A stretch of 64,000 nucleotides of DNA from Brevibacillus sp. JNUCC-41 (GCF_014844095.1 NZ_CP062163.1:744001-808000), one strand, 5' to 3'. Numbered from the stretch's first letter, positions 53,925 to 63,105 are shown. The notes: a model not told the origin generated them from the sequence alone. Made by a program: numbers and translations.

Positions 53925-55683
53925 ATGCTCCTTTTTCGTTGAGTGGTATTGATATTTTCACTTGTGCTCCGTGCCCCGGTTCACTTGCAATCGAGAGGCT
54001 GGCCTGTCCTTTATAGATCCCTTCCAGCCGTTCACTGATATTATGAAGGGCCGTTCCTGTACCCTTAGTCGATTCTACAGCATGCTTACCCAACTCATCT
54101 ATTCTCCCGCACGAAATCCCTTTTCCGTTATCTTCCACAACAATTTGCAATGAATGGTCTTTAAAGTATGCGTGAATGATGATTTCACCTTTGCCTTTCA
54201 CAGGTGGAAATGCATGGTGTACCGCATTCTCAACTAGCGGCTGTAACGTGAATGGAGGGATGAGAACTTCCTTAAGCCTTGGCTCAATGCGGTAGTCGAT
54301 ATGATATTTATCTGGAAAACGCGCCTGCTCCAAGGATAAATAAGCGTTAACATGCTCCAATTCCTTTTCCAGCGGCACAAGAATTTGTCGGGCCCCTTGT
54401 AAATTAGAACGAAAGAAGGCACTGAGCTCCTGCAATAAATTTCTTGCCTTCTCGACATCCGTCCGGCATAGAACGGATATCGTATTAATTGCATTGAATA
54501 AAAAATGAGGATGTACCTGTGCCTGTAAGGCCTTAATTTCAGCATCCTTCAATAATTTCGTTTGCATTTCCGCTTTAGCGAGTTCCAATTGAGTGGAAAA
54601 TAGTTTTGCCAACCCTTCAGCTAACTCTTGTTCCACTTGGCTTAATTTATTTGGATGCTTGAAATACATCTTTAAAGTCCCGACCGTTTTCTGTTGGACC
54701 TGCAACGGCAGGACCACGGCCGCCTCCAATGGGCATTGATCATGGAAACAATAAATGTCCTTTTTTGTTTTGGCCACGATGATTTCCCCTTGTTCAAGGG
54801 CCTTTTTCGTTAAGCCTGTCGCTATTCCCACCTTTGGGACATGGTGATCGGATGCAGCACCCACATGGGCAAGTACGCTATGTTCATTGGTAATGGCCAC
54901 GGCGTCGGCTTCAGTCAGCCCCAAGATGATTTCGGCTATTCTCTTGCATGATGTTTGATTCAGACCTTGCCGGAAATAGGGCAAAGTCTGATCCGCAATC
55001 AGGAACGCAAGATTGGTTTGTACAGCCCGCGTCCGTGCCTCGTCCCTCGTGATCGACTGAATGATGAGCATGAACAGTAAAGTCCCGAACCCGTTTATGA
55101 TGATCATGGGAAGTCCGATTACTTGTACGAGCTCCCACGCCCTTTCAAATGGTTTGGCTGTCATCAGGATGATGCCCATTTGGATCGCTTCCAATGCCAT
55201 GCAAATGGGAAGGGCGAACCAAGGGGTGATCGTCCCATGCTTTCGGCGCCTTTTCCCCAAAAAACCCGATAAAACCCCAGCCAAAATCGCAGCGATCGCA
55301 CATGCCCCCGCCGTAAAACCCCCGAGAAAATAACGGTGAATGCCCGCAATCAAACCTACTCCCAATCCAACAAAGGGTCCTCCCAGCAAACCGCCGATAG
55401 CCACGCCCATAATCCTTGTGTTGGCAATCGCGTTCTCGGGAGCAATCTCAGCATGCCAATTCCCAGACCAATCCCACTCCGGCATGGCATGATTCCCGAT
55501 TTCGATCCCTGTATAGTTACTTATGATGCCGAACGTCCCAAAAAGTGCAATAAACATGATTTTCTTGGACAAATCATGTTCATGGCCTATCATTTGCCGA
55601 AACGGTTTCATATAGGAAAGCAGGAATGCGGCGATTACGATGATTCCCACTTTTTCAAACAGCGACGGTAATAAACCAACCAA
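53887..55683 (-). CDS. lytS: LytS-family sensor histidine kinase
   Basis: The 598-residue kinase has an N-terminal membrane sensor (5TM-5TMR_LYT, about 5-195; FEKVGIIVIAAFLLSYMKPF, IMGVAIGGLLGGPFVGLGVG), a GAF-like domain (about 225-345), and a HisKA_7TM/His_kinase domain with the phosphorylated His in QAQVHPHFLFNAINT and ATP motifs NAVHHAF and VEDNGKGIS. The TTG at 55683 follows GGGGTG and gives the length of B. subtilis LytS (593). A longer frame from 55899 begins with unrelated residues. BtsS/LytS proteins sense external pyruvate; that role is inferred. Confidence 0.9.
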   Translation of the reverse strand: MVGLLPSLFEKVGIIVIAAFLLSYMKPFRQMIGHEHDLSKKIMFIALFGTFGIISNYTGIEIGNHAMPEWDWSGNWHAEIAPENAIANTRIMGVAIGGLLGGPFVGLGVGLIAGIHRYFLGGFTAGACAIAAILAGVLSGFLGKRRRKHGTITPWFALPICMALEAIQMGIILMTAKPFERAWELVQVIGLPMIIINGFGTLLFMLIIQSITRDEARTRAVQTNLAFLIADQTLPYFRQGLNQTSCKRIAEIILGLTEADAVAITNEHSVLAHVGAASDHHVPKVGIATGLTKKALEQGEIIVAKTKKDIYCFHDQCPLEAAVVLPLQVQQKTVGTLKMYFKHPNKLSQVEQELAEGLAKLFSTQLELAKAEMQTKLLKDAEIKALQAQVHPHFLFNAINTISVLCRTDVEKARNLLQELSAFFRSNLQGARQILVPLEKELEHVNAYLSLEQARFPDKYHIDYRIEPRLKEVLIPPFTLQPLVENAVHHAFPPVKGKGEIIIHAYFKDHSLQIVVEDNGKGISCGRIDELGKHAVESTKGTGTALHNISERLEGIYKGQASLSIASEPGHGAQVKISIPLNEKGAYVNDDESIYRRG

Positions 55684-55952
55684 AACATTCACCCCATTTC
55701 TGGCTTTTTCATTCATCTTACACCAGCGATGAAATCCTTGTCGAATTTTGTTTTTACACCGATAATCCAAGAACATGGAAACAACAGAGGAACCTCCATT
55801 TACAGTGGTTCGTTCAATCCCGGTTTGATCATTCAAAAAAAAGCCTATGAATACCAAGGCTTTTTTAAGTATCAACACCCTCATGTAGATATTTATCAAG
55901 GTTTTCGAAGTTCCTGACAGACTCTGTGCATTAGTTTTATGTTATTGCAAAA

Positions 55953-56153
55953 GGCTTTTTTCGTAAAGATTGTTGTTTTTAAAACGAAACGATTTAAGGT
56001 TGATTGGAGCGGAAGTGCGAGACTCCTGCGGGAGCAGCGGGACAGGTGAGACCCCACAGGCTCACCGCCCGCCCCGCGGAAAGCGAGCATTGGAGGGGAA
56101 ATCAACCACACCGCATTACTTGGTGAATAGCAACAAAGTATGCGAAAACAGCC
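55953..56153 (+). repeat. MITE-like repeat, copy 4 (17-bp internal deletion)
   Basis: From GGCTTTTTTCGTAAAG to TATGCGAAAACAGCC. Between the AGGC repeats of CACAGGC...GGAGGCTCACC, 17 bp are missing compared with copies 1 and 2. It directly adjoins a LuxR-type remnant. Confidence 0.85.
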
Positions 56154-56180
56154 TTGCAAAATACCCTTGTAAAAACTAAA

Positions 56181-56285
56181 AATCAAATCTTCGGGGATAA
56201 AGAAATAGCTGATAATCTGCATATAAATGTTTCTGCAGTTCGTAATTATATAAATAAACGGTTTGAAGAGTTGGATATAACATAA
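56181..56285 (+). pseudogene. LuxR-type helix-turn-helix remnant
   Basis: Reads GDKEIADNLHINVSAVRNYI then NKRFEELDIT and a stop. This is the C-terminal HTH of LuxR/NarL-family regulators. All upstream coding is gone, replaced by MITE copy 4, while the terminator after it (56319-56352) survives. Confidence 0.6.
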
Positions 56286-56318
56286 CCTCCAGATCACAAT
56301 TCATCTGCTTAAAATTTC

Positions 56319-56352
56319 ATCCCATTTCTTTTCTGCGAAATGGGATTTTTTA
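56319..56352 (+). terminator. Terminator left behind the LuxR remnant
   Basis: ATCCCATTTC/GAAATGGGAT stem with an 8-base loop, then TTTTTTAT on the plus strand. Confidence 0.8.
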
Positions 56353-56475
56353 TGTTTATTCGAAATATGCTAGGTGTTAAACAGGATGAAGCTTGTATTA
56401 TGTTAAAATTTAAAGGAATGGTATAATTTTTTTTGCTTGATAAACAGGTAATCATTATTCAATGGAGGTAACACA

Positions 56476-56582
56476 ATAGCTGAAGATATGCCTTCTGTTT
56501 ATGGAGAAATATTAAAAAAGAGTATAGGGCTGCACAGCACATAGATATAAAAGATATTGTGGGCTTACTTTCAATAAAGTAA
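56476..56582 (+). pseudogene. Possible decayed small gene
   Basis: A good GGAGGT site is followed at normal spacing by ATA rather than ATG. The frame reads IAEDMPSVYGEILKKS, and a frame change continues YRAAQHIDIKDIVGLLSIK to a stop. It lies just before the UPF0145 gene. A small protein that has lost its start and frame is the best reading. Confidence 0.4.
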
Positions 56583-56602
56583 ATAAGATGGAGGCGATTA
56601 TT

Positions 56603-56923
56603 ATGTTGGTAGTTACCACAGAAAATATTGAAGGTTACAAAATTGTAGAAGTGAAAGGACCCGCCTTTGGTCTAATTGTAAGAAGCAGAGGGATTGGCGG
56701 CGATATCATGGCAGGGTTAAAATCCTTAGTAGGCGGAGAAATCAAGCAATATACAGCTATGCTTGAAGATTCAAGAAAAGAAGCTATGGACCGTATGATT
56801 AAAAATGCCAATCAAATGGGCGCAAACGCAATTGTAATGATGAGATATGATTCTGGGGAAATCGGTAAAAATATGAGTGAAATTGTTGCATATGGAACTG
56901 CCGTTATTGTGGAGGCAATATAA
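56603..56923 (+). CDS. UPF0145 (YbjQ-like) protein
   Basis: The 106-residue protein shows the YbjQ pattern: TTENIEGYKIVEVKGPAFGL, SRGIGGDIMAGLKSLVGGEI, and NQMGANAIVMMRYDS. It is a small pentamer-forming, possibly metal-binding fold of unknown function. The ATG at 56603 follows GGAGG by 8 bases. It overlaps the next gene (TAATG). Confidence 0.9.
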   Translation: MLVVTTENIEGYKIVEVKGPAFGLIVRSRGIGGDIMAGLKSLVGGEIKQYTAMLEDSRKEAMDRMIKNANQMGANAIVMMRYDSGEIGKNMSEIVAYGTAVIVEAI

Positions 56924-57150
56924 TGAAATTCATCATAGGGTACTATATATTACAAATTGTTATAGTTATCTTATGCATTTTACTTGGATACTTTATCTAT
57001 GATAAACGGTTTAAACGTAATCACGGTGTAAAAGTTCCTGATGGATTTCAACCGACAGATGAAGTAAATATGGACCCTGTGACTGGAGAAAAAACAAGAG
57101 TGTATTATAATCCTGAAACAGGTGAACGCTTTTATAAAAAAGAAAAATGA
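56923..57150 (+). CDS. Small membrane-anchored protein, unknown
   Basis: The 75-residue protein has one N-terminal membrane helix (YYILQIVIVILCILLGYFIY) and a polar tail with VPDGFQPTDEVNMDPVTGEK and YYNPETGERFYKKEK. The tail has a double 'D/NPxTGE' pattern. It is translationally coupled to UPF0145, suggesting a shared role. Confidence 0.8.
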   Translation: MKFIIGYYILQIVIVILCILLGYFIYDKRFKRNHGVKVPDGFQPTDEVNMDPVTGEKTRVYYNPETGERFYKKEK

Positions 57151-57159
57151 TTATAAAAA

Positions 57160-57197
57160 GCCACGTTTCATACAAAAACGTGGCCTTTTATAATGAT
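57160..57197 (+). terminator. Terminator of the UPF0145 operon
   Basis: GCCACGTTT/AAACGTGGC-type stem, then TTTTATAA. Confidence 0.8.
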
Positions 57198-57360
57198 GCT
57201 TGATGTCCATTGGTTGTTTCGCAAAAGTTAGCTAAACTTCATGCTGATTTTATAGGTGAATCCCGTTAAATCAGCATTCATGGGTAAAAACTGGGACCAA
57301 ATCGCTTCGATCTAATTTATATCCTAATTTGTGTTGCATACAAGGGATTTTAATCCAAAA

Positions 57361-57822
57361 TTATTTTTGCATTACGGGCTTATAGTGCCCGGGGATGTTT
57401 TGAGCTGAAATGGCCAATCTGTTCCAGCCGTTGATTGTGATGATGATGGTAACGAGATCGATATATTGTTTTTCATCAAAATGAAGGCGGACCCGCTCAT
57501 ACAGTTCATCAGGTACACCGTTTGCAGAAATGGCAGTGACCGCTTCCGTCAATTCCAGCGCTGCCCTTTCCGGTTCAGAATAGAATGGTGATTCACGCCA
57601 AGCACTCAAGCAGTAAATTCTTTGTTCCGTTTCACCCATTGCCCGGGCATCCTTTGTATGCATATCCAAGCAGTACGCACAGCCATTGATTTGAGATGCG
57701 CGAATTTTAATCAATTCGATTAATTTGCTATCGATTTCCGTTGTTTTCTTGTACTCCTCCAATCCCATCATTAATTTGACCACTTCCCGATTTGTCTTCA
57801 TGTAGTTAATGCGTTGTTCCAT
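57361..57822 (-). CDS. Carboxymuconolactone decarboxylase family protein (AhpD-like)
   Basis: The 153-residue helical protein has the redox-type motif CAYCLDMHTKDA near residue 60. This fold includes AhpD peroxidase adaptors and decarboxylases. The ATG at 57822 follows GGAGGAGA. It is the typical 'COE' partner of ECF41 sigma factors, and a TGTCACA-N16-TGTC promoter precedes it. Confidence 0.92.
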   Translation of the reverse strand: MEQRINYMKTNREVVKLMMGLEEYKKTTEIDSKLIELIKIRASQINGCAYCLDMHTKDARAMGETEQRIYCLSAWRESPFYSEPERAALELTEAVTAISANGVPDELYERVRLHFDEKQYIDLVTIIITINGWNRLAISAQNIPGHYKPVMQK

Positions 57823-57862
57823 GTCTATCTCCTCCATTAAATCTTTTTGGTTCCACTTATAA

Positions 57863-57889
57863 GACAAAATAGGGTTTTGATTTGTGACA
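57863..57889 (-). promoter_or_regulatory. ECF41-type promoter
   Basis: On the minus strand TGTCACA is followed after 16 bp by TGTC, close to the published ECF41 target form (TGTCACA ... CGTC). It lies 41-67 bp before the decarboxylase-family start. Confidence 0.7.
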
Positions 57890-57897
57890 TACAAAAA

Positions 57898-57921
57898 CAG
57901 AGAGCCCGTTATGAGCCCTCC
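57898..57921 (-). terminator. Terminator of the ECF41 sigma gene
   Basis: GAGGGCTC/GGGCTCTC stem followed on the minus strand by TGTTTTTG. It abuts the ECF41-type promoter. Confidence 0.75.
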
Positions 57922-57931
57922 GTCTACCCTA

Positions 57932-58798
57932 TTATGGAATAGGAATATGATTTAATTTATCGGGATTGGTAACAATAAAGATTTTTCTGATATTTTTTTG
58001 CTTTGAATCCAATTCAAAGCAGATGACTTTGACAGGCTTTCCTTCCTTCATTTGCAAAATTCCTTCCTGACCATTGACCATCACAGGAAGAAGTTCTCCT
58101 ATGAAACTTCCTTTAGCAGACACTCCTGTAAGAAAGGAGAATACGCGCTGTTTGTTTACAATCGGATTTAAGGCAGATAGCACTTTTCCTCCTCCATCAG
58201 TAACAAGGACAACATCTTCTGTAAGGATATCCAAAAGCTCCTCAAAGTTTCCTGTCGTAGATGCCTTTATGAATTTTTGTGCCAATAGATCGACATGTTT
58301 CGTATCCCCCGGATGGACTGGCAGATCATTCTGTAATTTCCGCTTAGCCCGGCTGTAGATCTTTCTGCAGTTCACTTCATTCTTTTCCAGCATTTCGGCA
58401 ATATCTTCATAGCTGTAAGCGAATGCTTCTCTAAGCACGAAAACCGCTCTTTCAACAGGTGAAAGCTGTTCCAGCAAAACGAGGAAGGCATATGCAACCG
58501 TTTCATCCGTTACAACCTTATCTAAAGGCTGATCTGTTTCGTTTACCCGAGGTTCAGGCAGCCAAGGTCCTGTGTAAACCTCCCTTCTCTTACGGGCTGA
58601 ATTTAAAAAGTTCAGACAGCGATTAGTCGTCATCTTCGCAAGATATGCTTTCATGTCCTTAATATGTTCGGTATCAAGCTTAAGCTGCAGGAATAAATCA
58701 TGAACGATATCTTCTGCGTCGGTAACAGATCCAAGCATCCGGTATGCGATGGAAAAAAGAAAAGGTTGATATGTCTTATATAATGTATCCAACTCCAC
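57932..58798 (-). CDS. ECF41-group sigma factor with SnoaL-like C-terminal domain
   Basis: The 288-residue protein has sigma region 2 (PFLFSIAYRMLGSVTDAEDI, then VHDLFLQL), region 4 (LSPVERAVFVLREAFAYSYE, DIAEMLEKNEVNCRKIYSRA) and a C-terminal SnoaL/NTF2-like extension of about 110 residues. That extension contains DGGGKV and ends NPDKLNHI, both characteristic of ECF41, where the extension acts as a built-in regulator instead of an anti-sigma factor. The GTG at 58798 follows AGGTGA; a GTG at 58807 is within that site. Its likely target is the downstream decarboxylase-family gene. Confidence 0.92.
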   Translation of the reverse strand: MELDTLYKTYQPFLFSIAYRMLGSVTDAEDIVHDLFLQLKLDTEHIKDMKAYLAKMTTNRCLNFLNSARKRREVYTGPWLPEPRVNETDQPLDKVVTDETVAYAFLVLLEQLSPVERAVFVLREAFAYSYEDIAEMLEKNEVNCRKIYSRAKRKLQNDLPVHPGDTKHVDLLAQKFIKASTTGNFEELLDILTEDVVLVTDGGGKVLSALNPIVNKQRVFSFLTGVSAKGSFIGELLPVMVNGQEGILQMKEGKPVKVICFELDSKQKNIRKIFIVTNPDKLNHIPIP

Positions 58799-58987
58799 TT
58801 GCTTCACCTATTTTCAATCAAATTCATTTTTTTGAGATGTATGTCACCTTTCCATAACTATTCTCTAAGCCAATCATTTTTCCTTCCTAACCTGGTTTAA
58901 AGCATACAATCTACTACTTAAAAAGAACAGCCATAGAGCTGCTCCCAGAAAAATCGATAATTATTCCCAATTCCGGATCCTCATTTA

Positions 58988-59689
58988 TCAAGGTGCTTCA
59001 TACCAAACGATATCATCAAACATTTTTACAACCCGCGGTATGAAGCCTTCTTCATATTCTTCCGGGTATTGAACTATCGCATAGTAAACCCGGTCGCCAT
59101 GTTGAAAAACCGACACGGTACCCAATATTGAATTACTGCCCTGCTGACTAATGTCAAATTCGACCTCAGACCAATCAAATCGGTTAGGCCTATTATCAGA
59201 TCGCTGTTTAATCTCAAAGTCGTTGCTAATCACCACTTCCCTCGCAAACTCCTTCTTTTCTTCTGTTGTCACATTCGTACCCTCCCTTTTGGAGAATATC
59301 TGAACTTTGGCATCCTCATTTCTCTTGCCTGCAAAATTTGCAATAACAATCATTGCATCTCCTTCACCAGAACTAGCCTCTTCAACGACCATGTCATCCA
59401 CGATGTAGGTTGAGAATCCCAGTGCCTGACTATGATGAAGCCTGAATTGAAATGATTCTTCCATACCTTCTAAAATGATCATATCCGTTTTCGCATTTGG
59501 CCGATCTTTTGTCGGATCATCGACCGATTCACCTGGAAGATTTTCATCTAGCCCGCCGGTTTGCTTAGGTTTATCATTTGGCTTTTCTGAAATTGGTGGA
59601 GATTCCTTATTTTCCTCCTGGACTCCGTTACAAGCACTAAGTCCTGTTACCAAAAAAACGGCTGCCAAAATAAACAATATCTTTTTCAT
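58988..59689 (-). CDS. Hypothetical lipoprotein
   Basis: The 233-residue protein has a lipoprotein signal ending TGLSACNG with Cys20. A Pro/Asp/Lys linker (about 25-68) leads into a soluble domain (MIILEGMEESFQFRLHHSQA, DWSEVEFDISQQGSNSILGT) ending near VVKMFDDIVWYEAP. It is probably extracellular, membrane-anchored. GAGGG precedes the ATG. No family recognised. Confidence 0.8.
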   Translation of the reverse strand: MKKILFILAAVFLVTGLSACNGVQEENKESPPISEKPNDKPKQTGGLDENLPGESVDDPTKDRPNAKTDMIILEGMEESFQFRLHHSQALGFSTYIVDDMVVEEASSGEGDAMIVIANFAGKRNEDAKVQIFSKREGTNVTTEEKKEFAREVVISNDFEIKQRSDNRPNRFDWSEVEFDISQQGSNSILGTVSVFQHGDRVYYAIVQYPEEYEEGFIPRVVKMFDDIVWYEAP

Positions 59690-60033
59690 TGGAACCCTCT
59701 TTTCATGTGTTTTAACAAATTATTATACGGCTCCATATGTAAAAAAGTTACACTATGCATCTTTGCAAGTATCAGACTATATAGACCAAAAAAAGATCGA
59801 TGCTCCTCCCTTTCCGAAAAGAAAATATGAAATTGATTCATTTACTAATTTCAAGAAAATACTACCCTTAAGTTAATAAGTATCATTTCCCTTTTTTCCA
59901 TAACAAAGACGCTTTCCAGTTCAGGAAAAGCGCCTGATAAAGGAGCAATCAAAATATGCAAAGTTAGTTGATTTCATTACATTGCCCGGGCTTGCCGGAA
60001 ATGATGTTCCAATGTAAAGAATCGCACGTTCAA
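59690..60033. other. Intergenic region without a supported gene
   Basis: Contains one hairpin (GACGCTTTCC/GGAAAAGCGCC, about 59908-59933). No gene or known RNA recognised. Confidence 0.5.
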
Positions 60034-60055
60034 AAGGCCGCCCATTGGCGGCCTT
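60034..60055. terminator. Hairpin AAGGCCGCC/GGCGGCCTT
   Basis: Near-identical to the palindrome at 4061-4078. It follows the small HNH-repeat-like gene on the minus strand but lies some 60 bp away. Confidence 0.55.
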
Positions 60056-60116
60056 CATAACTTCCCTTGCCTTATATATACTAATTGAAAAATAAATATT
60101 TATGTATCGTTTATGG

Positions 60117-60293
60117 TTAAGATCCCATGCTATGTTCTACTGCAGTATCCCAATTAGGAAAATAATACAATGCATTTTTCATTAACTCCGGATCTGACTT
60201 CTTTACCTCTTTCTTTCGAGGTGGCTTTCCTTCTTTTTCTACTAATTCAGAAATTTGATTCACGACTTCTTCAACACTCATATTAACTTCCAT
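60117..60293 (-). CDS. Small protein resembling a homing-endonuclease-associated repeat
   Basis: The 58-residue protein reads MSVEEVVNQISELVEKEG then PPRKKEVKKSDPELMKNALY and YFPNWDTAVEHS. The pattern 'P....V...DP.L...A...F..W..A' matches the short repeat found beside HNH endonuclease domains, here standing alone. The ATG at 60293 follows AAGGAGGG. DNA binding is possible; function unknown. Confidence 0.65.
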   Translation of the reverse strand: MEVNMSVEEVVNQISELVEKEGKPPRKKEVKKSDPELMKNALYYFPNWDTAVEHSMGS

Positions 60294-60474
60294 CTCTGTT
60301 CCCTCCTTCTTGCTATTACTTATATATTTTCCCAATTGATGAAAAGTAATACAATTTTTCTTCAGCTAAGCAAAAAAGTTTGGCTATTGGTTTTACTAGC
60401 CTCTTCGGGACTCTTTCCCAGCAGGAATCTCGTACATTCCATTCCATTCAACAGGAACGATTTAAAAGAAAAAA

Positions 60475-60514
60475 ACTATAGGCAAACTCGCTTTTCTTCG
60501 AGTTTGCCTACAGT
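60475..60514 (-). terminator. Terminator-like stem shared with 44070-44109
   Basis: ACTATAGGCAAACTCG/CGAGTTTGCCTACAGT followed on the minus strand by T7. It lies after the LysR fragment; a piece of the second repeat type adjoins it at 60405-60465. Confidence 0.75.
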
Positions 60515-60575
60515 CTGAAAGGCGAACAACCATTTTAGTTTTTCTCACTATAGCAAAATAGCTTTTTAATTTTAC

Positions 60576-60987
60576 TCACAAACTTGGAAAACTAGCTAAT
60601 TGTAGAGATGATTTTCGGTATAGCATCCATGTTCTTCTTTTTAGTTCTTCACCATTTTTAAAAATCAAATCATAGGAAAACAAGTCATCATCTTTTTGCA
60701 AAAAAACACGAGGAATAATGGCATACCCAAACCCTCTTTTGACCATTTCCTTGTATGTCCCATAACTATCCACTTGCATCATTACCAGAGGAGGCGATCC
60801 AAACCTTTCATTCCACCAATAATCAATACCTTTTTCAGAGGGAATTTGCGATATATATTTCAGCAAACCATTCGGTTCTTTGCGATTAAGCATTGGAAAT
60901 TCCGGAAGGCTAACAACAGGTATCACATCTTTTGAAATGATGCATATATTTTCTTCCTCAAGAAGAAACCTTTCATTGAACCACTCT
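60576..60987 (-). pseudogene. LysR-family regulator, C-terminal fragment
   Basis: Open codons read FNERFLLEEENICIISKDVI, PVVSLPEFPMLNRKEP and later MVKRGFGYAIIPRVFLQKDD. This is the end of a LysR substrate-binding domain (the GFGYAIIP strand is typical). The DNA-binding and first domain parts are missing, and a stop lies at the front end. It sits beside an intact LysR gene to which it is not closely similar. Confidence 0.75.
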
Positions 60988-61108
60988 TATATAAATATTG
61001 CAAAATTAAACAGTCTTTTTCATCCATACGTTTTCGCCACCCCTAATAGTTTCGCAGCCTAATAATCGGTTTCAGCGATCCTCCATCATTCTATGTAAAG
61101 AATATCCT

Positions 61109-62005
61109 TCATATTAGCTCAGGAGTGGATCCAAGTTTTTGCTTAAATCGGCTGTCATGATGAGCTTCAATGGTTTGTAAGAAGCTTTGCATGGAGTTTG
61201 TCATATAAGCATCTTTACGGTGAATGAAGACAGTCGAAATATTTCCGTATTCTTCCGGAATTGCATGCACGTGCACTTTTTCAGTGGCTGTAAGGTGATT
61301 TACCGCTGATTGTGGTACGAGGGTAATGCCAAGGCCTAGTGTCACGCTGGTTAAGATCGTTTCCAATACATTGAACTCCATGATCCTTTTGGGCATCACT
61401 TCTTCTTCTTTCAGCCATTGTTCCAGTTTTGAGCGATAGCCACAACCCTGACTGAATACTAAAAATGGTTCTGTTATAATTTCTTCCAGGTTAAATGTTT
61501 CATTTCTTGTAACTAATACAAGTTTTTCTGTACACACATCGTATGGCTGAATGAGCGGATGTTTAATCGGTCCTGTAACAAAAGCGCCATCCAGCCTATG
61601 TTCGATGACATCTTTAATTAAATCCTCGGTTATCCCCGCCTTAATGGATAAATCGACATTTGGATACTGTTTATAATAAGAGGCTAGAATCTTGGGAAGA
61701 TCGCTGACCGTTTCAACTGTACCGATGTTCAATATCCCTGTAGGTGTTTCACTATCCAGGAATACTTGCTTGAGTTCTTCCACATCAAGCAATATTTTGT
61801 TTACATACTCAAGCATTTTTCTAGCCTCTGCAGTTAAAGACATGCCACGTTTATGTCGATTGAATAAAGGCGTCCGTAACTCTTGCTCTAAATGCTTAAT
61901 CCTAGCCGTTACATTGGATTGGACGTAATTCAATTCAACAGCCGCCTTACTTACGCTTCCATATTTAGCGACGCACTGGAATATTTGCAAATCCCGCATT
62001 TCCAT
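61109..62005 (-). CDS. LysR-family transcriptional regulator
   Basis: The 298-residue protein has a winged helix ([37 protein letters not shown]) and a two-lobed effector domain (about 90-290; [33 protein letters not shown]). It is divergent from the EamA exporter and probably activates it. An AT-rich inverted repeat lies between them. Confidence 0.92.
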   Translation of the reverse strand: MEMRDLQIFQCVAKYGSVSKAAVELNYVQSNVTARIKHLEQELRTPLFNRHKRGMSLTAEARKMLEYVNKILLDVEELKQVFLDSETPTGILNIGTVETVSDLPKILASYYKQYPNVDLSIKAGITEDLIKDVIEHRLDGAFVTGPIKHPLIQPYDVCTEKLVLVTRNETFNLEEIITEPFLVFSQGCGYRSKLEQWLKEEEVMPKRIMEFNVLETILTSVTLGLGITLVPQSAVNHLTATEKVHVHAIPEEYGNISTVFIHRKDAYMTNSMQSFLQTIEAHHDSRFKQKLGSTPELI

Positions 62006-62070
62006 AAAAGTGCCCCCCTTTCTTAACTATCATTAATAATGATGATTATATTCATTTTAAGTCATTTTAC

Positions 62071-62089
62071 ATGATAATGACTTTATCAT
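62071..62089. promoter_or_regulatory. Inverted repeat in the LysR/EamA divergent promoter
   Basis: ATGATAA and TTATCAT are separated by 5 bp, 50 bp before the EamA start. A candidate LysR binding site. Confidence 0.5.
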
Positions 62090-62139
62090 AAGGTGTGTAT
62101 AGGAATTTAATCAATCATTATTTTTGAGGGGAAGCTTTT

Positions 62140-63105
62140 ATGAAAAAAAATCAAGTTTTAATCGGTGCACTTTTATGTTTGACAGCCAGCATTTCTTGGG
62201 GAGCGATGTTTCCAGTTGCAGAAAGGGCCTTAATATATATTGATCCATTTTATTTCTCTTTTTTGCGATATTTAGCTGTTAGTGTAATTTTAGCGATATT
62301 GCTATTAATTAAGGAGGGAAAGAAGTCTTTTAGCCTGGAAGGGAAAGGGAAGAAATTATTGTTTTTTGGAACGATGGCGTTCACTGTATACAACTTCCTT
62401 ATTTTCGCAGGTCAAGACTTACTGGGGCATAACGGGGTAATTATCGCTTCCATCATGGAATCATTAATGCCTATGATTTCAATTTTAATTCTGTGGGTTT
62501 TCAAAAATACCAGACCCATGAAGTATACCATCGCCAGTATGTTCATTGCCTTGATAGGGGCCATTCTCGTCATTACCAATGGCGACATATCATTCCTATT
62601 TTTATTGAAAGATAGCATCATCCCTATCCTTTTCATTCTCATCGGGGTTATAGGCTGGGTTATATATACGATGGGCGGCGACCAATTCAATGGATGGTCA
62701 ACACTCCGATATTCGACTTTAACGTGCATTTTAGGAACTGCAGTATCAGCAATCATAACATTTCTCGCAACTGCAATGGGCCTGTCTGCCCCTACAGCAG
62801 AGGTTATGCAATCCATTTATGGCGAAATGATTTTCATGATTATTTTCCCCGGTGCCATTGCCCTTTTAAGCTGGAATTCAGGCATTAAACTTTTAACGCC
62901 GATCAATGGGATCCTATTTATCAATTTAGTTCCAATAACCACATTGGCCATCGTTTTTATCCAAGGAAAATCACTATCATCATTCGAATTACTGGGAACT
63001 TTTTTAGTGATATATGCATTGATTCAAAACAATTATTATCAAAGAAAAAACTTGCCTTCCCAAGTTGAGGAATTGAATCCAAGGAAATTGAAAAGAGTCA
63101 TTTAA
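62140..63105 (+). CDS. EamA/DMT-superfamily transporter
   Basis: The 321-residue membrane protein has ten hydrophobic segments in two EamA halves (first GALLCLTASISWGAMFPVAE; second LIGVIGWVIYTMGGDQF). Such proteins export amino acids or other metabolites. GAGGGGAAG precedes the ATG. A tiny membrane-associated ORF follows 33 bp later. Confidence 0.9.
   Translation: MKKNQVLIGALLCLTASISWGAMFPVAERALIYIDPFYFSFLRYLAVSVILAILLLIKEGKKSFSLEGKGKKLLFFGTMAFTVYNFLIFAGQDLLGHNGVIIASIMESLMPMISILILWVFKNTRPMKYTIASMFIALIGAILVITNGDISFLFLLKDSIIPILFILIGVIGWVIYTMGGDQFNGWSTLRYSTLTCILGTAVSAIITFLATAMGLSAPTAEVMQSIYGEMIFMIIFPGAIALLSWNSGIKLLTPINGILFINLVPITTLAIVFIQGKSLSSFELLGTFLVIYALIQNNYYQRKNLPSQVEELNPRKLKRVI

Noticed and set aside
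55684-55899. N-terminal extension of LytS from 55899
   Set aside because: The extra residues are unlike the family, lack a ribosome-binding site, and the TTG at 55683 gives the family length.
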